Assembly (NCBI GenBank): GCA_019454045.1
Contig: SKCR01049650.1
Coordinates: 1 to 64,000 of the forward strand
Reading direction: 5' to 3'
Source: Zanthoxylum bungeanum
Taxonomy: Eukaryota; Streptophyta; Magnoliopsida; Sapindales; Rutaceae
DNA length: 64,000 nucleotides
A program made the position numbers and the translations under genes. Shown here piece after piece: positions 44,583 through 58,380 of this stretch. The notes under the pieces were generated by a model. The model was not told the DNA's origin. It did no database searches and was given only the letters and a program-made list of their open reading frames with translations. Every line of letters begins with the position of its first letter. Positions within the stretch are counted from its first letter, which is position 1.

Positions 44583-46761
44583 CTACGATAGTCCAACTAT
44601 CTAGTTAACGATATATGGGTACAGTCAAACTGTTACAAGAAAAATAACATTATATTAGTCCAACTAATGTTAAAATATTGACGAAATAAATTTTGTAAGC
44701 GCGTAAAGCTAAGTATCTGAATGAAATTGCAAATTCAATACTAGCCTCCCACTATTTTCTACAAGTCTCTAACCCTCTGTCGAGTACTCGGGAAATCCAA
44801 TTTCCTAGTGGGCTAGGATCCCGTTAAATAACACACAACCTTGACTTTGGCCAACAAATTGTATGATATTTAATTAGGTAGATCTCGAAGATCAATTGGA
44901 TCCCATCCAATTCCTAGATCCGGTAGGTGGACATCCAAGTCCGAAACATATATATCCAATACATATGTCAATGTATCCAATATATTTTCCTAACCATTTC
45001 CTCTGAATCAACTAAGTCTTGGCTTTGGCACAACAAACTTAATGATTCCAGTTAAGCGGGACCCATTGACATGGAAAGTTTCGTAATCAATGTCGATGGA
45101 CAATAAGTGATCTTGACTTGGCCAACAAATCACAACTTGGAACAAGACATCGATATGGAACAAAACTCTCATGATTCAAACACATCCTCAATTGACAAAG
45201 GTCTTGACTTTGGCCAAAAAACCAATGCCAATTTCGGATCTTGAGAAAGAATCACTCAACGGAAGGAAAATCGCTTAATATTGTTGAGGGATTTTCGCAT
45301 AATTGGCAACCCATTCATTTATCTTTGTTAGGTCTCATCATCATACACCTAAGCATGCTTCTAAAACATCATAAAGCGCGTACAATAAAATAATAGTGAT
45401 ATGCGGATGGATATATAATAATTTGTTCCTAGAACAAATCACACCATTCCTATCCCCGGCTAGCACTATTATACTTCTACCCAATTACATAATTCAATAA
45501 GAGAAACCTCATTTACATTGAGGGGAATTAGGTGAGAAGAGAATACAAAGAGATAATAAGAGAAAGGCTGGACACGCAGGTCCAATTTATAAATTCTGAA
45601 TTTACAATAATTTCTAAAATTACCCTTCCCTTCTAATATCCATCCGATATACACTATTCATTTTCACATCCACATTCATTCATTCAAGGCATGTTATACA
45701 CCAATCTAATCCAATTAATTAGTCTTTAATTAGGTGACAATCCAATGTTCAAACAATGGTTTGATTTTGCGCGAGTCCAACTCGTTTTGAGAATAAGTAC
45801 TTGTAGTACGAATTCATGAATTATATCGAACTACTCGTCAAATCCAATTTAAGTCGTATTCAATACTAATCCTTTTATTTAATTCCAAATTAAATATTTA
45901 CACTTTTATTGTGCTTTTATGACTTAGATTCCAAATCTAATCCTATCGGGTCTCAAAGCCCAACTAACATCCAATGTGTGTTTAATTAAAGTCCGATGGA
46001 CTTTCAATTGATTTCATTAGGCTTGGGCCTTGGTCAATGTGGGTCAAACCCAATTACCAAGCCCAATAAGGAATCACCCTCATTTGCCATAAAAATCAAT
46101 ATCAAGCCCATAAGGCCCAATTAAACATAAAAGCCCATTTATTACATTTGGACTTAATGGAGTGATTTAGGCCCAACTTTGGATCCAATCCAATTTGCCC
46201 AAACCTACTTGGCCCAACCAAGCCCATTATGCCCAAATATAATAGTTTTAGGCCCAATTCAAAATTAAGCCCAATTAATCAAATTTTAAAATTCCAAATT
46301 TTATAACTAATTATTAAGTGTAATATCATGATTAATCCTTTAAATCAATATTTCCAAAATATCAAATTAATCCATTAATCATATTTTTATCTTAAATACA
46401 TGTCCAACATTATTTAGTCAAAAAATCAAGTCCCAAATTTTCCATTAAGCATTCGGCCATGGTGATAAAATGGTTCCGATTTTGTTTTTCAATCCGATCA
46501 AATTACAAATCGTCATTCCATATTGTTTCAAGTCATCCAATGATCTTAAAATCAAAAAAATCATCAAGTCCATTGCTTACATGTGATTCGGCCAAGCCCA
46601 CTTTGGGTTGAAAAATTTAATCCAATTTATTTTCCATGAAATTGATGATGTATAACATTAAGTAACATACATCTAAGCATATTTAATCAAACAATTTCAT
46701 CAAATCATGCTTCATCCAATTTTCCCCAAATTTTACCCTAATATATATTCATGCTCTTTAG
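44583..46761 (-). other. Young C1 element leader
   Basis: This 2.2-kb non-coding leader has motif CTTGACTTTGGCCAA at 44840-44854 and 45203-45217 and a one-base-deleted copy at 45112-45125, about 260-630 bases upstream of gag. GGCCCA/AAGCCCA words are dense from 45950 to 46270. Confidence 0.78.
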
Positions 46762-46774
46762 GCTCATGATACCA
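46762..46774 (-). other. Primer binding site (variant Met tRNA)
   Basis: TGGTATCATGAGC on the minus strand, one inserted base relative to TGGTATCAGAGC, one base from the LTR at 46776. Confidence 0.8.
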
Positions 46775-46775
46775 T

Positions 46776-48784
46776 TGTTGGAAATTCTAATCCATGTCCC
46801 AAGATCAAAAGAGCAAACAAATATATATAAATGAATGAACAATATTGAAGTATGGCGGAATCATACTCACAAAGATTGGAATGCGGATGTGTTGATGAAA
46901 TAAAACTTCTCATTTGTGCAGTGAGGGTTTCGGCCAAGGTGAGTGGGGAAACTCTAAGCTTTCTTTGATCCTTCCAAGCTCAAGAATTAGTTTCCCATAA
47001 TACCTTTGTATGATCCCTTGAAGGTGATAGCCTTGTATGTGATTTATAGTTCCAAACAAAAACACTTTCTTCAAGTTTTTGCAACAAAAAACCGAAAATG
47101 GAGAGCTGTGAAACCTTCACAGTTTCGGTCACTTTGAGAGGAGAGGGAAGATGAAGTTGTTTGTAATGATTTACCAAAAACTTTTTATATTTATTTCAAA
47201 AATAAAATATAATAAATCAAATACCAAAATTGGTATATGATTAGGTCAAAGGTCTATCACTTTAACTTGGAGTGTAATTCACTCTAACTTGGAGTGTAAT
47301 TCACTCAAACTTGGAGTGTAATTCACTCTTCCACCAAAACCCATCATCATAAATTAAAACAATGACAATTGATGTGATGGTTGATGTGACATGTGGACCC
47401 CACTCGATTCTAAATGCGAGTGGGCCCGCAAACACTCCCGGGCTCGGGTTCGATAATTCCGAATTAGCGAACTTCCATCGCGACGTTAATTAAATCAAAT
47501 TTAATATATAATTGTGCCTAGCAAAATTACTATTCACGTCGCTAACGAATTAATTCCAAATTAAATCGTTTGCCCGAATTAAAATCTAATTTTAATTCTT
47601 CGTCGAAATCGAATTTCGTTTAATATATCGAATATATTATTTTAATGATTAATTCCAAATTAATCTTTCTCTCTCTTCAAATAGTACTTTATCCAAGATA
47701 AAGTCTCTCCGCAATTAATCCCAGATTAATTAAGTTCGAATCATACGTCATCGGTGAATCTTCGGGAAGCGACCCAAGAGATCTCTGGATATGTTGGCAG
47801 TAAATACGGTCGTCGGACTATCCGAACACGTACGTACCAAGTACTACTTTTTTACCGATTTACAAGACAAGGTTAGCCTCTAGCAAAACGCCATGCCTAC
47901 CCAATTCTCCAGAAATATTCTTACTGGAATATAAGATCTATAACAGGCGTAGTATACCGCAGTATAGTGTATATATATATATCCAGTATCGGATGATCAC
48001 ATGTAAGGCCTGGGGCTGGAGATGTGTCTGCCCCGTACGAAACATATATCGGACATCAAGCAACTAGTCTCTTTGAATCGGATAATCATGACCTTGTCAT
48101 ATTATCCCGATGGTTGCAACCATTATAGAGTACTAGTTCTGTATCCTGCGCGATCATCATCTCCATATGTCTGAAGTGATACTTCCCTCTTGACATCACA
48201 CCCAATACACTACAATTCTCGAAAAACCTAGAAGAGGTGTACACAGAACCTGTTAAAGCCCCGGACGACCAAAACTAAAGTCTACCGATTGTCGCAAGTA
48301 TTAGCGATGCAAGTCTCAGGTTAAGACCATATGCACCTACCCTGAAGCGGACTCCCATAGACACGCAGACATACTACCAATGGGATTCCGCGGGGTCTAT
48401 CCAGAGCGAAGCTGTTTTCCGTACCATCGGTAAAACACAACCTCCTACCGCACTTGCATAAGTATCCTATACTTAAATATATGAGAACTATGCCGTTGTG
48501 CCCTCACAACACGCACAAGTGCAGTACTAGTCTATTCCGCATTATCGATGTCCAATCTCGATAATACTACGACTAGGGATATTTAATGATTAAACCTTTA
48601 TGGATTGATACTGTCTCATATCATCTCAATCCGGAACTAATCATAGGGACTTTTACCATTTACATATCAAAGTAAATAAATTACAAAACGGTAAAAGGCA
48701 ATTTCATTACTACATAGTTAATTTTGTACAATAATACAATATCATTTACAAAATAGTGATGCTATAGGTCATAACTGTCTAACA
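46776..48784 (-). repeat. Young C1 element, right (5') LTR
   Basis: 2009 bp, nearly identical to 38621-40625. It contains the triplicated 22-bp unit (47264-47328) and hairpin chain (47448-47735). It ends at AACA (48781-48784) before target copy ATTAC. Confidence 0.92.
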
Positions 48785-50941
48785 ATTACTATAGTCCAAC
48801 TATATAATCAAATACAAATGAAGTAGTTTGAATACAGTCCAACTGTTTATTTAAAACAACAATTGAATATTAGTCCAACTAACATATATAAATTTAATGA
48901 CGAAAATAAAGAGCGTGTATTTGCCAGTATTAAACGAATATTGCAAATTTAATACTAACCTCCCACTATTTTTCGGCGAGCCTCTAACCCTCTGTGGAGT
49001 ACTCGGGAAACCTAGTTTCCTAGTGGGCTAGGATCCCGTTAAATAACACATAACCTTGACTTTGGCCAACAAGCTGTATGAAACTTAACTAGGTAGATCT
49101 ATAAGATCAATTGGATCCTATCCAATTCCTAGATCTAGTAGGTCGACCTCCAAGTCAGAAATATATATCAAATATATGTAAATATATCCAATATATTTCC
49201 AAACCTTTTTTCCTCAAAATCAACTAAGTCTTGGCTTTGGCTCAACAAGCTTAATGATTATAGTTAAGCGTGACCCATTGACAGTGGGAAAGCTTCGTAA
49301 TCAAAGTCGATGAACAAGAAGTGACCTTGACTTTGGCCAACAAATCACAACCGCCCAAGACATACGATATAGAAAAAAGCTTACGCAGTTCAAACACATC
49401 TGCAATGGATAAAGGTCATGACTTTGGCCAACAAACCAATGCCAATCTTGGATCTTGAGAGAGAACCACTCAATGGAAGGAAAAACGCTTAATATTGTAT
49501 TGAGGGTTTTTTTCACGTAAATTGGCAACCAATTTATTATCTTTGATTAGATCTCATCATACACCCTTAAACATGCATTCTAAAAGCATAATAAGGCACG
49601 ATAAAATTTAATAATGATATGCGAATGGATATATAACAAATTGTTCTTAGAACAAATCTCTCCCTTTCCTCTCTCCCGCTAGCACAAACTTCTACCCAAT
49701 TACATAACACTAAAAGAAACCCAATTTACATTGAGGGGAATTGGTGAGAAGAGAAATACAAAGAGAATAGAGATAATAGGCTGGACACGCAGGTCCAATT
49801 TAATAAATAAGTACCATACTTACAACAATTTCCAAAATTGTCATCACCCTTCTAATATCCATCCGATATACATTATTCATACAAATACATCCAAGTATTC
49901 ACACAAAGCATGTTATTCAATCAATCTAATCCAATTAATTAATCTTTGAATTAATGACCATCCAATGTTCAAACAACGATTTGATTTCCACGAGTCCGAC
50001 TCGTTTAAGAATAAATACTCAAATTACGTATTCTTGAATTATATGGAACTATAATTTCAAATCCAATTTAAATTGTATCCAATATTAATTCATATTTAAT
50101 TCCAAATTAAATAATTACATTTTCAATGGTGCCTTTAAGGACTTGGATTCCAAATCCAATCCAATTAGGTCTCAAAGTCCCTATTAGTATCCAATAATAT
50201 TCAATTAAAGTCCAATGGGCTTTCAATTGATTCTTTAGGCATGGGCTTTGGCCATTATGGATCAAACCCAAAATGCCAAGGCCCAAGTTAGGAATCACCC
50301 TATGCCATAAAATCAATTTAGGCCCAATTAAATTATTAAAGGCCCAATGTCATATTTTGGACTTTCTGGAAATGGTTTTAGGCCCAAATATGATCCAAGA
50401 CCAAAACTTGGCCCAACCAAGCTCATTAGCCCAAATACAACAAATTAAATTAATATATTATTCCAAATTACATATTAATCCAATTCAAGTGTAATTAACA
50501 CAATTAGTTAATTAATCTAGTATTTGCAGAACAGTAATTAATCTAATTAATCATGCTTAACATCTAATTCATGTCCAACACAAATTAATCAAAATCAATC
50601 TTTCCAACATGCTTCATATCTCACGGCAATAGCAATAAAAATCATTCAATTTGATTTCAATTCAATTAAATAAACATTCAATATTTAATCATGCTATTTA
50701 ACACATCCAATTGTCAAATTTCAAAATTCCACCATGAGTTCATCTAGGGTTATTTTCGGCCATGATGAGAAATTGAGGATTTTTTATCTAATCAATTTTT
50801 CTCAATTTCAAAGATGCACAAATCCAATTCAACATCATATAAACACAACCAACTCATCAATTTAGGCAAAATCAAGCTCCAAGCATAAAATCTCAAATTA
50901 AAGTTTACAACCCTAGAATGCAAATCATGCTTAGAAACCTG
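48785..50941 (-). other. Host C1 leader (continues from 38620)
   Basis: The leader resumes with ATTAC. Motif CTTGACTTTGGCCAA lies at 49055-49069 and 49326-49340, with a variant at 49417-49431. GGCCCAA-type words lie at 50210-50430. No ORF is supported. Confidence 0.72.
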
Positions 50942-50953
50942 GCTCTGATACCA
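50942..50953 (-). other. Primer binding site, initiator Met tRNA (host C1)
   Basis: TGGTATCAGAGC on the minus strand, perfect, one base from the LTR at 50955. Confidence 0.9.
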
Positions 50954-50954
50954 T

Positions 50955-52278
50955 TGTTATTGTTCCTAGAACATGCCAAGGATCTCTAAGAGTGATTCGT
51001 GTGTGAATTTTACCAAAGGAAGTTGCGAAATACTTACATTGGTTTGGATGAATTTGAAAACTTGTTTGAAGATGAAAGCTCCAAGCCAACTTTTTTGTTC
51101 CAAACTCATTGTTGAGTTTCCATATCACCTTTCTTTGACTCCTTAAAGTGCTAGCTTACAAGAATTTGCAACAAAACTCCACGGCCTCAAGGAGAAAGAA
51201 GAGAAAAATAGTTGATGTGGATAGTAACCTATTTCTTACTTCCAAAGTTGACTTGGTTTAAATATTAAGGTTGAGTGTTGAATTTGGTTTGAGTGTATTA
51301 TAAGTAAAGCCAGGCTTTCTTCCAATAAATCAATTCCATGAAATAAGCCTATCCACTTCCATCACATGTCTAACATGTTGATGTAAGTGAAGTGGGTCCC
51401 ACCACTTCTAAATTAGAAATTTATGTCGGCTAACTCAACACGCAACTTCGCTCGAGCCCGGTTCGTTTAATTCGAAATAAACGAATTTTCCGTTGCGACA
51501 CAATTAAATCCAATTTAATTAAATAATAATGCCTAGCAAAATTATTATAAAAGTCGCTTGAGAATTAATTCTAAATTAATTCTTTTGCCCGAATTAAAAT
51601 CCAATTTTAATTTCGGTTTGAAATCTAATTTCAATTAATATATCCAATATATTATTTTAGCCCAATTAAATAAATTAAATAGTAAAATCCAATTTAACTA
51701 TTAAATTTACTTTGCCGATTAATTCCAAATTAATCGCGTTCTCTCTTCTAGTCGAATTAATCTCAGATTAATTCTTACCGTAATTAATCCTATATTAATT
51801 TTCTCTCTCTTAATTTATCCCAGATTAATTCTGTTCGAGTCAAATGTCATCGGTGAATCTTTGGGAGGTGACCCAAGAGATCCCTGGATATGTTGGCAGT
51901 AAATACGGTCATCGGACTATCCGAATACGTGCGTACCCGGTACCACGTTCTTATCGGTTTACAAGACATGGTTGGCTTCTAGCAAAGCATCGTGTCTACC
52001 CAATTCTCCAGAAATATTCTTTTAAGGAATACAAGATCTTTATCAAGCGTAGTATACATAGTATTGCGTATTACGATCCAGTATCGGATATCACATGCTA
52101 GGCCTGGGGCTTGAGTTGTGTCTGCCCCGTACGAAGCATATATCTGATCACTAGCAACTAGTCTCTTTATGGTCGGAAAGTCATGACCTAGTCATACTTC
52201 CCCGATGGCTATAGCACTATCGAGTACTACTTTTATATCCCTGCGTGATCATCATCTCCATATGACTGAAGTGATACT
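50955..52278 (-). repeat. Host C1 LTR, left part
   Basis: It starts TGTTATTGTTCC in plus-strand coordinates. It contains an extended hairpin chain (51468-51830) with several extra ATTAATC...GATTAAT units. It is interrupted at 52278 by element C2 and continues at 61173. The primer site on its left and the polypurine tract on its right (61780) show that it links two internal regions in tandem. Confidence 0.85.
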
Positions 52279-54418
52279 TGTTGGGGTCAAATCATGGAGG
52301 CACAGCGGAATGAGCGATGTTCGGGCGAAATCGTAGTTTAAAATTTTTAAACTTACGAATAAATAATTCAATATCAAATATTAATAATTCATTCATATTT
52401 CACCTAAACTTATTTATTCGATATCATATAACGACATAAAAAATATGGAAACAACGCGAAACTTTCGCGAAAATGTTTTTCCGCAAAATAGCATAAAACG
52501 CGTTTCCGGCCGAACCGACCGACCAATGCTCATGGGGACTGCCCAGGTCAGCCCCAAAAATATTTGGACAGTTCGTGGGCTGCCTGAACAGTGCCTAGAT
52601 CACTGTTTCGGCAGCCGTTACTCGGTAACGCCGTTTATACATTAATCAGCAAATAAATTAATTATACATGCTAAACACCTTCAAACAAGTTTTCAACACA
52701 TTAATTCACATAATTAAACATTAGAGAAAATTCTAAGCAACACAAGTTGAAGTATAGAATCATAGAAAAAATTTCGTAGTTGAAGAAAATTGGAAATAAC
52801 TTACAAAACTCCAAGTTTCCAAGCTTTTCTCCATTTGTTCTTCACTTTTTCCTCTCAATTTTTAACTTAGTGAATTTTGAAAACCTTGTGTTGTATTGAA
52901 GAAATGAAATACAAAATACTTATATATTTCCTTTGTTATTGCCGTGACTAATAAAGAAAATAATAATAAGTATTTTGCAATTTGTTTCATTTTAATTGGA
53001 ACATGTTTACAAAATAAAAGGATAACATTTATCCAATATAAAGTAAACAAACAAGTGTCACCAATTATAACTTGCCATTTCCAAAAATAAATCATGTAAA
53101 AGATATTTGCTAATTTAATTAATTTAATTACTTAACATTTAAATAATTAAATAATTAAAACTAATTATCATAATATATGTATTATATTTACATTAAATAT
53201 AAAAATACATATATATAAATGATATATGTCAAATATCACAGTTTGATATTTTATTAATGTGTATTTAATAATATCAAGTATTAAATACAAATACACATTA
53301 ATTCGGAAATGATCGTTAAGTCCTAATTGCTTGTATTTTTTTGTTTAACCGTTAAAAGAGTTATAAATCATCAGTATTATTCATAACAGTTGCCCCAGTG
53401 CTCTACGAGTATATTTCATTAGTGAGACTCTCTAGATTCAGGCATATCCGTCACGAAATCCATTTCGTGTCCATAATTCACCCACCCGTAAATTATGACG
53501 ATCACGGATAAACTCGATGAATCATACAGGTCGAGGTCACAACATACGTATAATCTCTCCGTCACAGGTATCCGGATTATCCCAGAGATATAGTTATAAA
53601 CGTCAAATCTCTATAGGAATAATCTCATCGACGTATCTATTAGAAATCTCTAAATAACATTCGGAACTCACTTCCGAAGTATACTATGGCCATAGATTTA
53701 ACAAATTGCTAATCACATTTTGACAACATATGCTATGTACACAGAACTGCCGGATCATATCTTGATACTCACAAGATATCATGAGCATGAGTCCACACCC
53801 AACAAACAGGTGGAGGTCTGATTTAAATAGAACGGTGATGTGACTACCATCTTAATATGTATGATAACCAATATATCCACAGTGGTATCTCAAGTCAACG
53901 AATCACTATGCTACTCAACCCGAGAAGATTCCTGTTGACGTTGGTGTACCATCTATTAGGAAATCTTCGGTGAGTCGTTCAGTGTTTATCAAATAAACAC
54001 CTACACGTCTATATGAGTCTCCCAAGACTCATGCTTCTTTGGGATAAACCATCGGACCAAGTCCGATATACGACATGTACTGGTCTCAACGGATTTTACT
54101 AACCGACCTGTGTTAGTAAATCTTGATCAGGAACTTAATTTAAGGACATACAACTTATAGTGACATTTCCCAATGTCAATTACAAACTATGTTGTAACTG
54201 CGCACTATGTTGTAAATCTTGGGGTCTTTGTCTAATATATATATATATCACTAAACGAGATTTAGTTTCAATCTAATCGAAATTAGATCGTATACGTATA
54301 TAAAAGATAAAAGGTGCTACCATTTAAATTAGTAATATTATGGAAAAAGGTATTGCTCGTATTAATGAATCAGACATAAATACGATCTGGATTGGCGCTT
54401 AGAGCACCAACCCTAACA
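52279..54418 (-). repeat. C2 left (3') LTR
   Basis: 2140 bp. Relative to 58381-61172 it lacks about 0.65 kb after GGTAACGCCG (near 52633). The rest aligns with scattered substitutions. Confidence 0.85.
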
Positions 54419-57400
54419 ATTTCTCCCACTTGCTCATAGTGCCTATCCATGGTATCATATACACATCCCAATGTGTATTACATACTCATGGCCCTCAAGA
54501 ACTCACATATCGCTCAAGAGGTAGGTAACAACATGTAAGCCCGCTCTGACAGATTGAGTTTGTCCAACAAACACAATCATTTTCCTTAGCAAGCATCATT
54601 CATAATTTTTTTAGAAACAAAGTTCAACATCGATATGACTCAGATTCCATATCAACATTGTGCTTCAGCTACTAAGTTGTCATAGTATTTACGGATCAAA
54701 TCCAAAATACTATGTAGACAACCGTAAACACAATAATAATAACAAACTTCTAATCTATGAGGTCACTTTGCAACTTCATAAGTCAATACTTCATAAGTTG
54801 CAACTAACTCCACTCTCACAGTGGAATCATCTGTGACACTCTTACTGCATCTTTTCTGACTCTTTATGACATAGATATTCTAACGTTATAATTAGACTTA
54901 AAACTAATATGACCCTAATGGTTGCAGATTTATTCTCCATTAAAAAGAAACTCGTTCTTAATATCTCAAAGATAATAAAGAATATGTTTCAAGACATATC
55001 TTATGGTCTAGAGGATATCAAAATAACTCAGAACAATTATGATTAAATTGATATCTCTAATTGTATTTAATATAGTATTCATTATGCCATCATCCTATGA
55101 AGCATAAAATTGACTAGAAATTATAATCAATTTCTCTTTCGACAAAGGAATCATCATTTACTAAAGATGAATATTATATACATTAGAGACACTAATTGTC
55201 AAACAGTTAGTCTCACTGTGTCCTTTATTAGATCATATCTTATGTACGATTAATAGGAGTATCTCACAAGTCTCTTATTTGTATATCTTATACAAAAATT
55301 TATATCGAATATAATAGAGACACCACTCCCACTATTTTCACGGAGAAAAAGACTCAGGTAAACCTTTTACCTCATTAACATCTCATTATTACCATAATAA
55401 TGATAATGTCATTATGATGTAAACACTAGAAAGAATTTTACGCTACCACTAACTCTTCTATCTCATATGTATTCTCCATGCTTTGATAAAATCAGACAAT
55501 CTGACTGATTCAAAATTAGAAAACACAAATTTTCAGAAAGCTCATCCGAGTGTACAATAGGGTCTATAAGCTAATATAGTAAATTGTAATCTTAGCATAA
55601 TACAAACTCCAGTGCCATTCCAAAACGAACTCTTCAAACTAAGAAATCACAATGGATCTCTTATCTGAAGAAACCATTTAGAAACGCCACTTTGTATTCT
55701 TTAGCTAAAATGTACAATTTAATATCATCATTAACCAACATATATTAAATTATTCAATCAGTGCGACTAAAGACAAGTTTTCTCAGAATCTATAATAGAC
55801 CACTGAGTATAACTTTTCTCACTATCATACTATTAAGGTCAAACCTTTAATAAGCTCACTGTGATTTTGCTGCGCAAACCATTTGCACATTTTATGAACG
55901 TTTCATAACTAAAGCTCAATCAAGTTCCAAACTTGATCGTGGTAAGCTATGAACAATCTTAGATCTATGGTTTAATGTTAATTTCCTGAATCGATATCAA
56001 ATATCGTTCCCACTATAAGTTATAGGATAACTTTCTTTGATAAGAAAACAACATAACCATTAAGTATCAAATACTTTGCGATTGATTCTGACATCCTATA
56101 GCACTTATATGGAAGTAATTAAAGGGTATTTTCATCTTATTAATTATGTAGTTCCATTTATAGTTTATCACCGTATTTGACTTCAATAAGTCAAGTCTTT
56201 TCTACAATAGTCAACATCCAATGTTACACACTAAATACTAAACAATTTTATTACTCGAGATCATAGAAAATATATTTTATTAAATAGAATACAATAGTCC
56301 ATTAAATAAAATAAATGATAAACTTCTACTCGTACTTCCGAGGCGCAAGTACAGTTCCATTATATAACTATTATATAAAAGAAATATTCAAATCTCAAAC
56401 ATTTCAAGATTCGAATTTTCTACTTATACACATCATATACGTAACTAAAGAAACTATGGAACCTAAATTAAAAGGATGAATAAGTGTTACTAGAGCATAC
56501 CCCCAAGAGTATTGAAACTAATTCGGTAACACTCAATATCCGCCGATCAAATCATATAAGATTTGCTTTCTTCCATTAATCAATTCCATCAATATGGAAT
56601 CGTGGACGAATAATATTGATGTAAGAATTATATTCTTCGAATAACCTTAAAACTAATTGCCATTAATTCATATGTTTGATCGTATCAAACATCTTTGAAC
56701 AATTCAAAACCTCACGGTGAATTTTAAAGATACAATTTTCAAAACTTCATATCGAATATCTTTGAACCAGTCAAAATATTATATCCGTGTTTCATCAGAA
56801 ACACGTAACTAAGTCATGCCAGTTCATTGACTAAGTTATGAAGTAAAGAAGACTACCTTAAGTAATTTACAATTCATAAAATTACATACATCCAATGTAT
56901 CAATTTAATAAATTTTTCTGGTGCAATGATAGTCATTGGTTAAATGAGATTTTGTCACCTTCCTGAATTCAATATTCATTAAATGGATAAGGATATATGG
57001 TGTGATCTCATATCAGACCATCATTTACCATATGGAAAAAGAATCCAATACTTAAGTGATAAAATGTTATAAAATAATATTCTTAGTTATTTATTTAACC
57101 GAATATTTTTCTTAAAGTTTATCTATTCGTTAATGACAATACTAGTTGTTTGAAAATATGTAACAACTGTTTACAAAGAACAAATAACTATCATATAGTC
57201 GCAAGTTCTGATATTAAATATCGAAACAACCATTCAACAATATTTTAAAAAACTAGACGGGAGATCTAATATCCTATATCTACAATTGTCGCATTGTGAA
57301 TATCAATATTTTCTATACACAACTATACGCATCTTCTTTATTTAGCTTTATTATTTACTTTCAAATTATTTACAACATTTGCAAATAATCGAAAAACAAA

Positions 57401-58365
57401 TAGTGTCTGACACGTGACCTCTGAATGTCACTAAAGCCAAGAAACGTCATTATTAGATAAACAACTACCTAATGGGGTTTTCTCAATGCCAGTGAAGAAT
57501 CTCGAGACATGAACCAATTCATGTCAATCTTTACTGCATAAGAAACTATTCTGTCTAGAAGGATTATATCATTATCTATTCTAATCTAGAACTTATTCTA
57601 GGAATCTGCAACCATAATTGAAGTCAGAAAACATATATAATATGCATGCAGTGGATAAAAGTTTAATTCTATCAAACTAATAGAATAAGGAACAACATGT
57701 GCGACAATTTACATAATATTACACACCGCATAAGTTAAGGTTTTTTAACCTAGCAGTGCCTCCCATTAATTTACGTAATACCGTAATGAATTACATAATG
57801 GGAAGTGGACCAAATGACTATATTTCGACTCACAGCTTTGGCACGTTCTCGTCTACGTATATTCAATAGGTAGACAACTCATTGTCAATCACACTCACTG
57901 TGACTCCTGGGTTCGGTCCTGATCGCTTCTCATTATGACAGCTTTGGCACGTTCACAAGGAGGCGTATCAATGTTAAACTTGTCAATGACAAACTCAAGC
58001 TACCGATGTAGTCCTGACAGCTGTGGCATGTTCAAGATTTCAACTTTCACTTGAATTTGTCTCTTATTATATAAGTTCTACCGGTGTAAATGAACTACCT
58101 TCAATCATAACTACACAGCTTTGGCACGTTACATCCATAGCATCATGAAAACATTTACATCCGTATTGACAAGGTAGACGAAGAAACAAGTATTCCTAAT
58201 ACTAGTCACTTTCTTAAAACCTTATTGAAATCAGGGATTTTCCAACAAAATATGTTATTACTTTATTTAATCAAATTAAATAAACATATGTATGTATTAA
58301 GTAATGATTAAACTAAACATTGAATTTCAAAGGGCTAATCATATCGGGTGTCCAAGATCAGACTC
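54419..58365 (-). other. C2 internal region, non-coding
   Basis: AT-rich sequence. A CTCCCACTATTTTC word at 55325 resembles the gag-proximal leader of C1 (44747), so most of the interior may be leader. 54419-55300 may hold decayed coding sequence that I cannot identify. The repeated motif at 57833-58130 is the only clear internal structure. Confidence 0.5.
57833..58130 (-). repeat. Four copies of C2 leader motif CAGCTTTGGCACGTT
   Basis: Copies lie at 57833-57848, 57939-57954, 58018-58033 (two changes) and 58116-58130, about 80-105 bases apart, 240-540 bases downstream of the primer site on the element strand. The arrangement parallels the C1 leader motif and shares the core CTTTGGC. Confidence 0.85.
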
Positions 58366-58377
58366 GCTCTGATACCA
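58366..58377 (-). other. Primer binding site, initiator Met tRNA (C2)
   Basis: TGGTATCAGAGC on the minus strand, three bases from the LTR start at 58381. Confidence 0.88.
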
Positions 58378-58380
58378 TTT

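Larger units (their letters stand above)
38621..48784 (-). mobile_element. Young full-length C1 copia (Angela-like) element, TSD ATTAC
   Basis: This 10.16-kb element has perfect target duplicates ATTAC (38616-38620 and 48785-48789) and LTRs 38621-40625 and 46776-48784, which differ only at scattered bases. On the minus strand the order is LTR, primer site, 2.2-kb leader, gag, protease, integrase, RT, RNase H, polypurine tract, LTR. RT and RNase H words (YVDD; DSTTEAEYIAA; DNIADPLTKA) fit the Angela/BARE lineage. Each domain is nearly complete, but at least four frame interruptions separate them, so it is recently inactivated. Confidence 0.93.

Noticed and set aside
52862..53095. 77-codon hydrophobic ORF in both C2 LTRs (also 59615-59848)
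   Set aside because: The two LTRs are copies of one another, so similarity is not evidence of selection; there is no recognisable family or separate promoter.
54419..58365. Possible host gene inside C2
   Set aside because: No frame above 60 codons and no splice-linked coding pattern is visible. The region is bounded by LTRs with a TSD.
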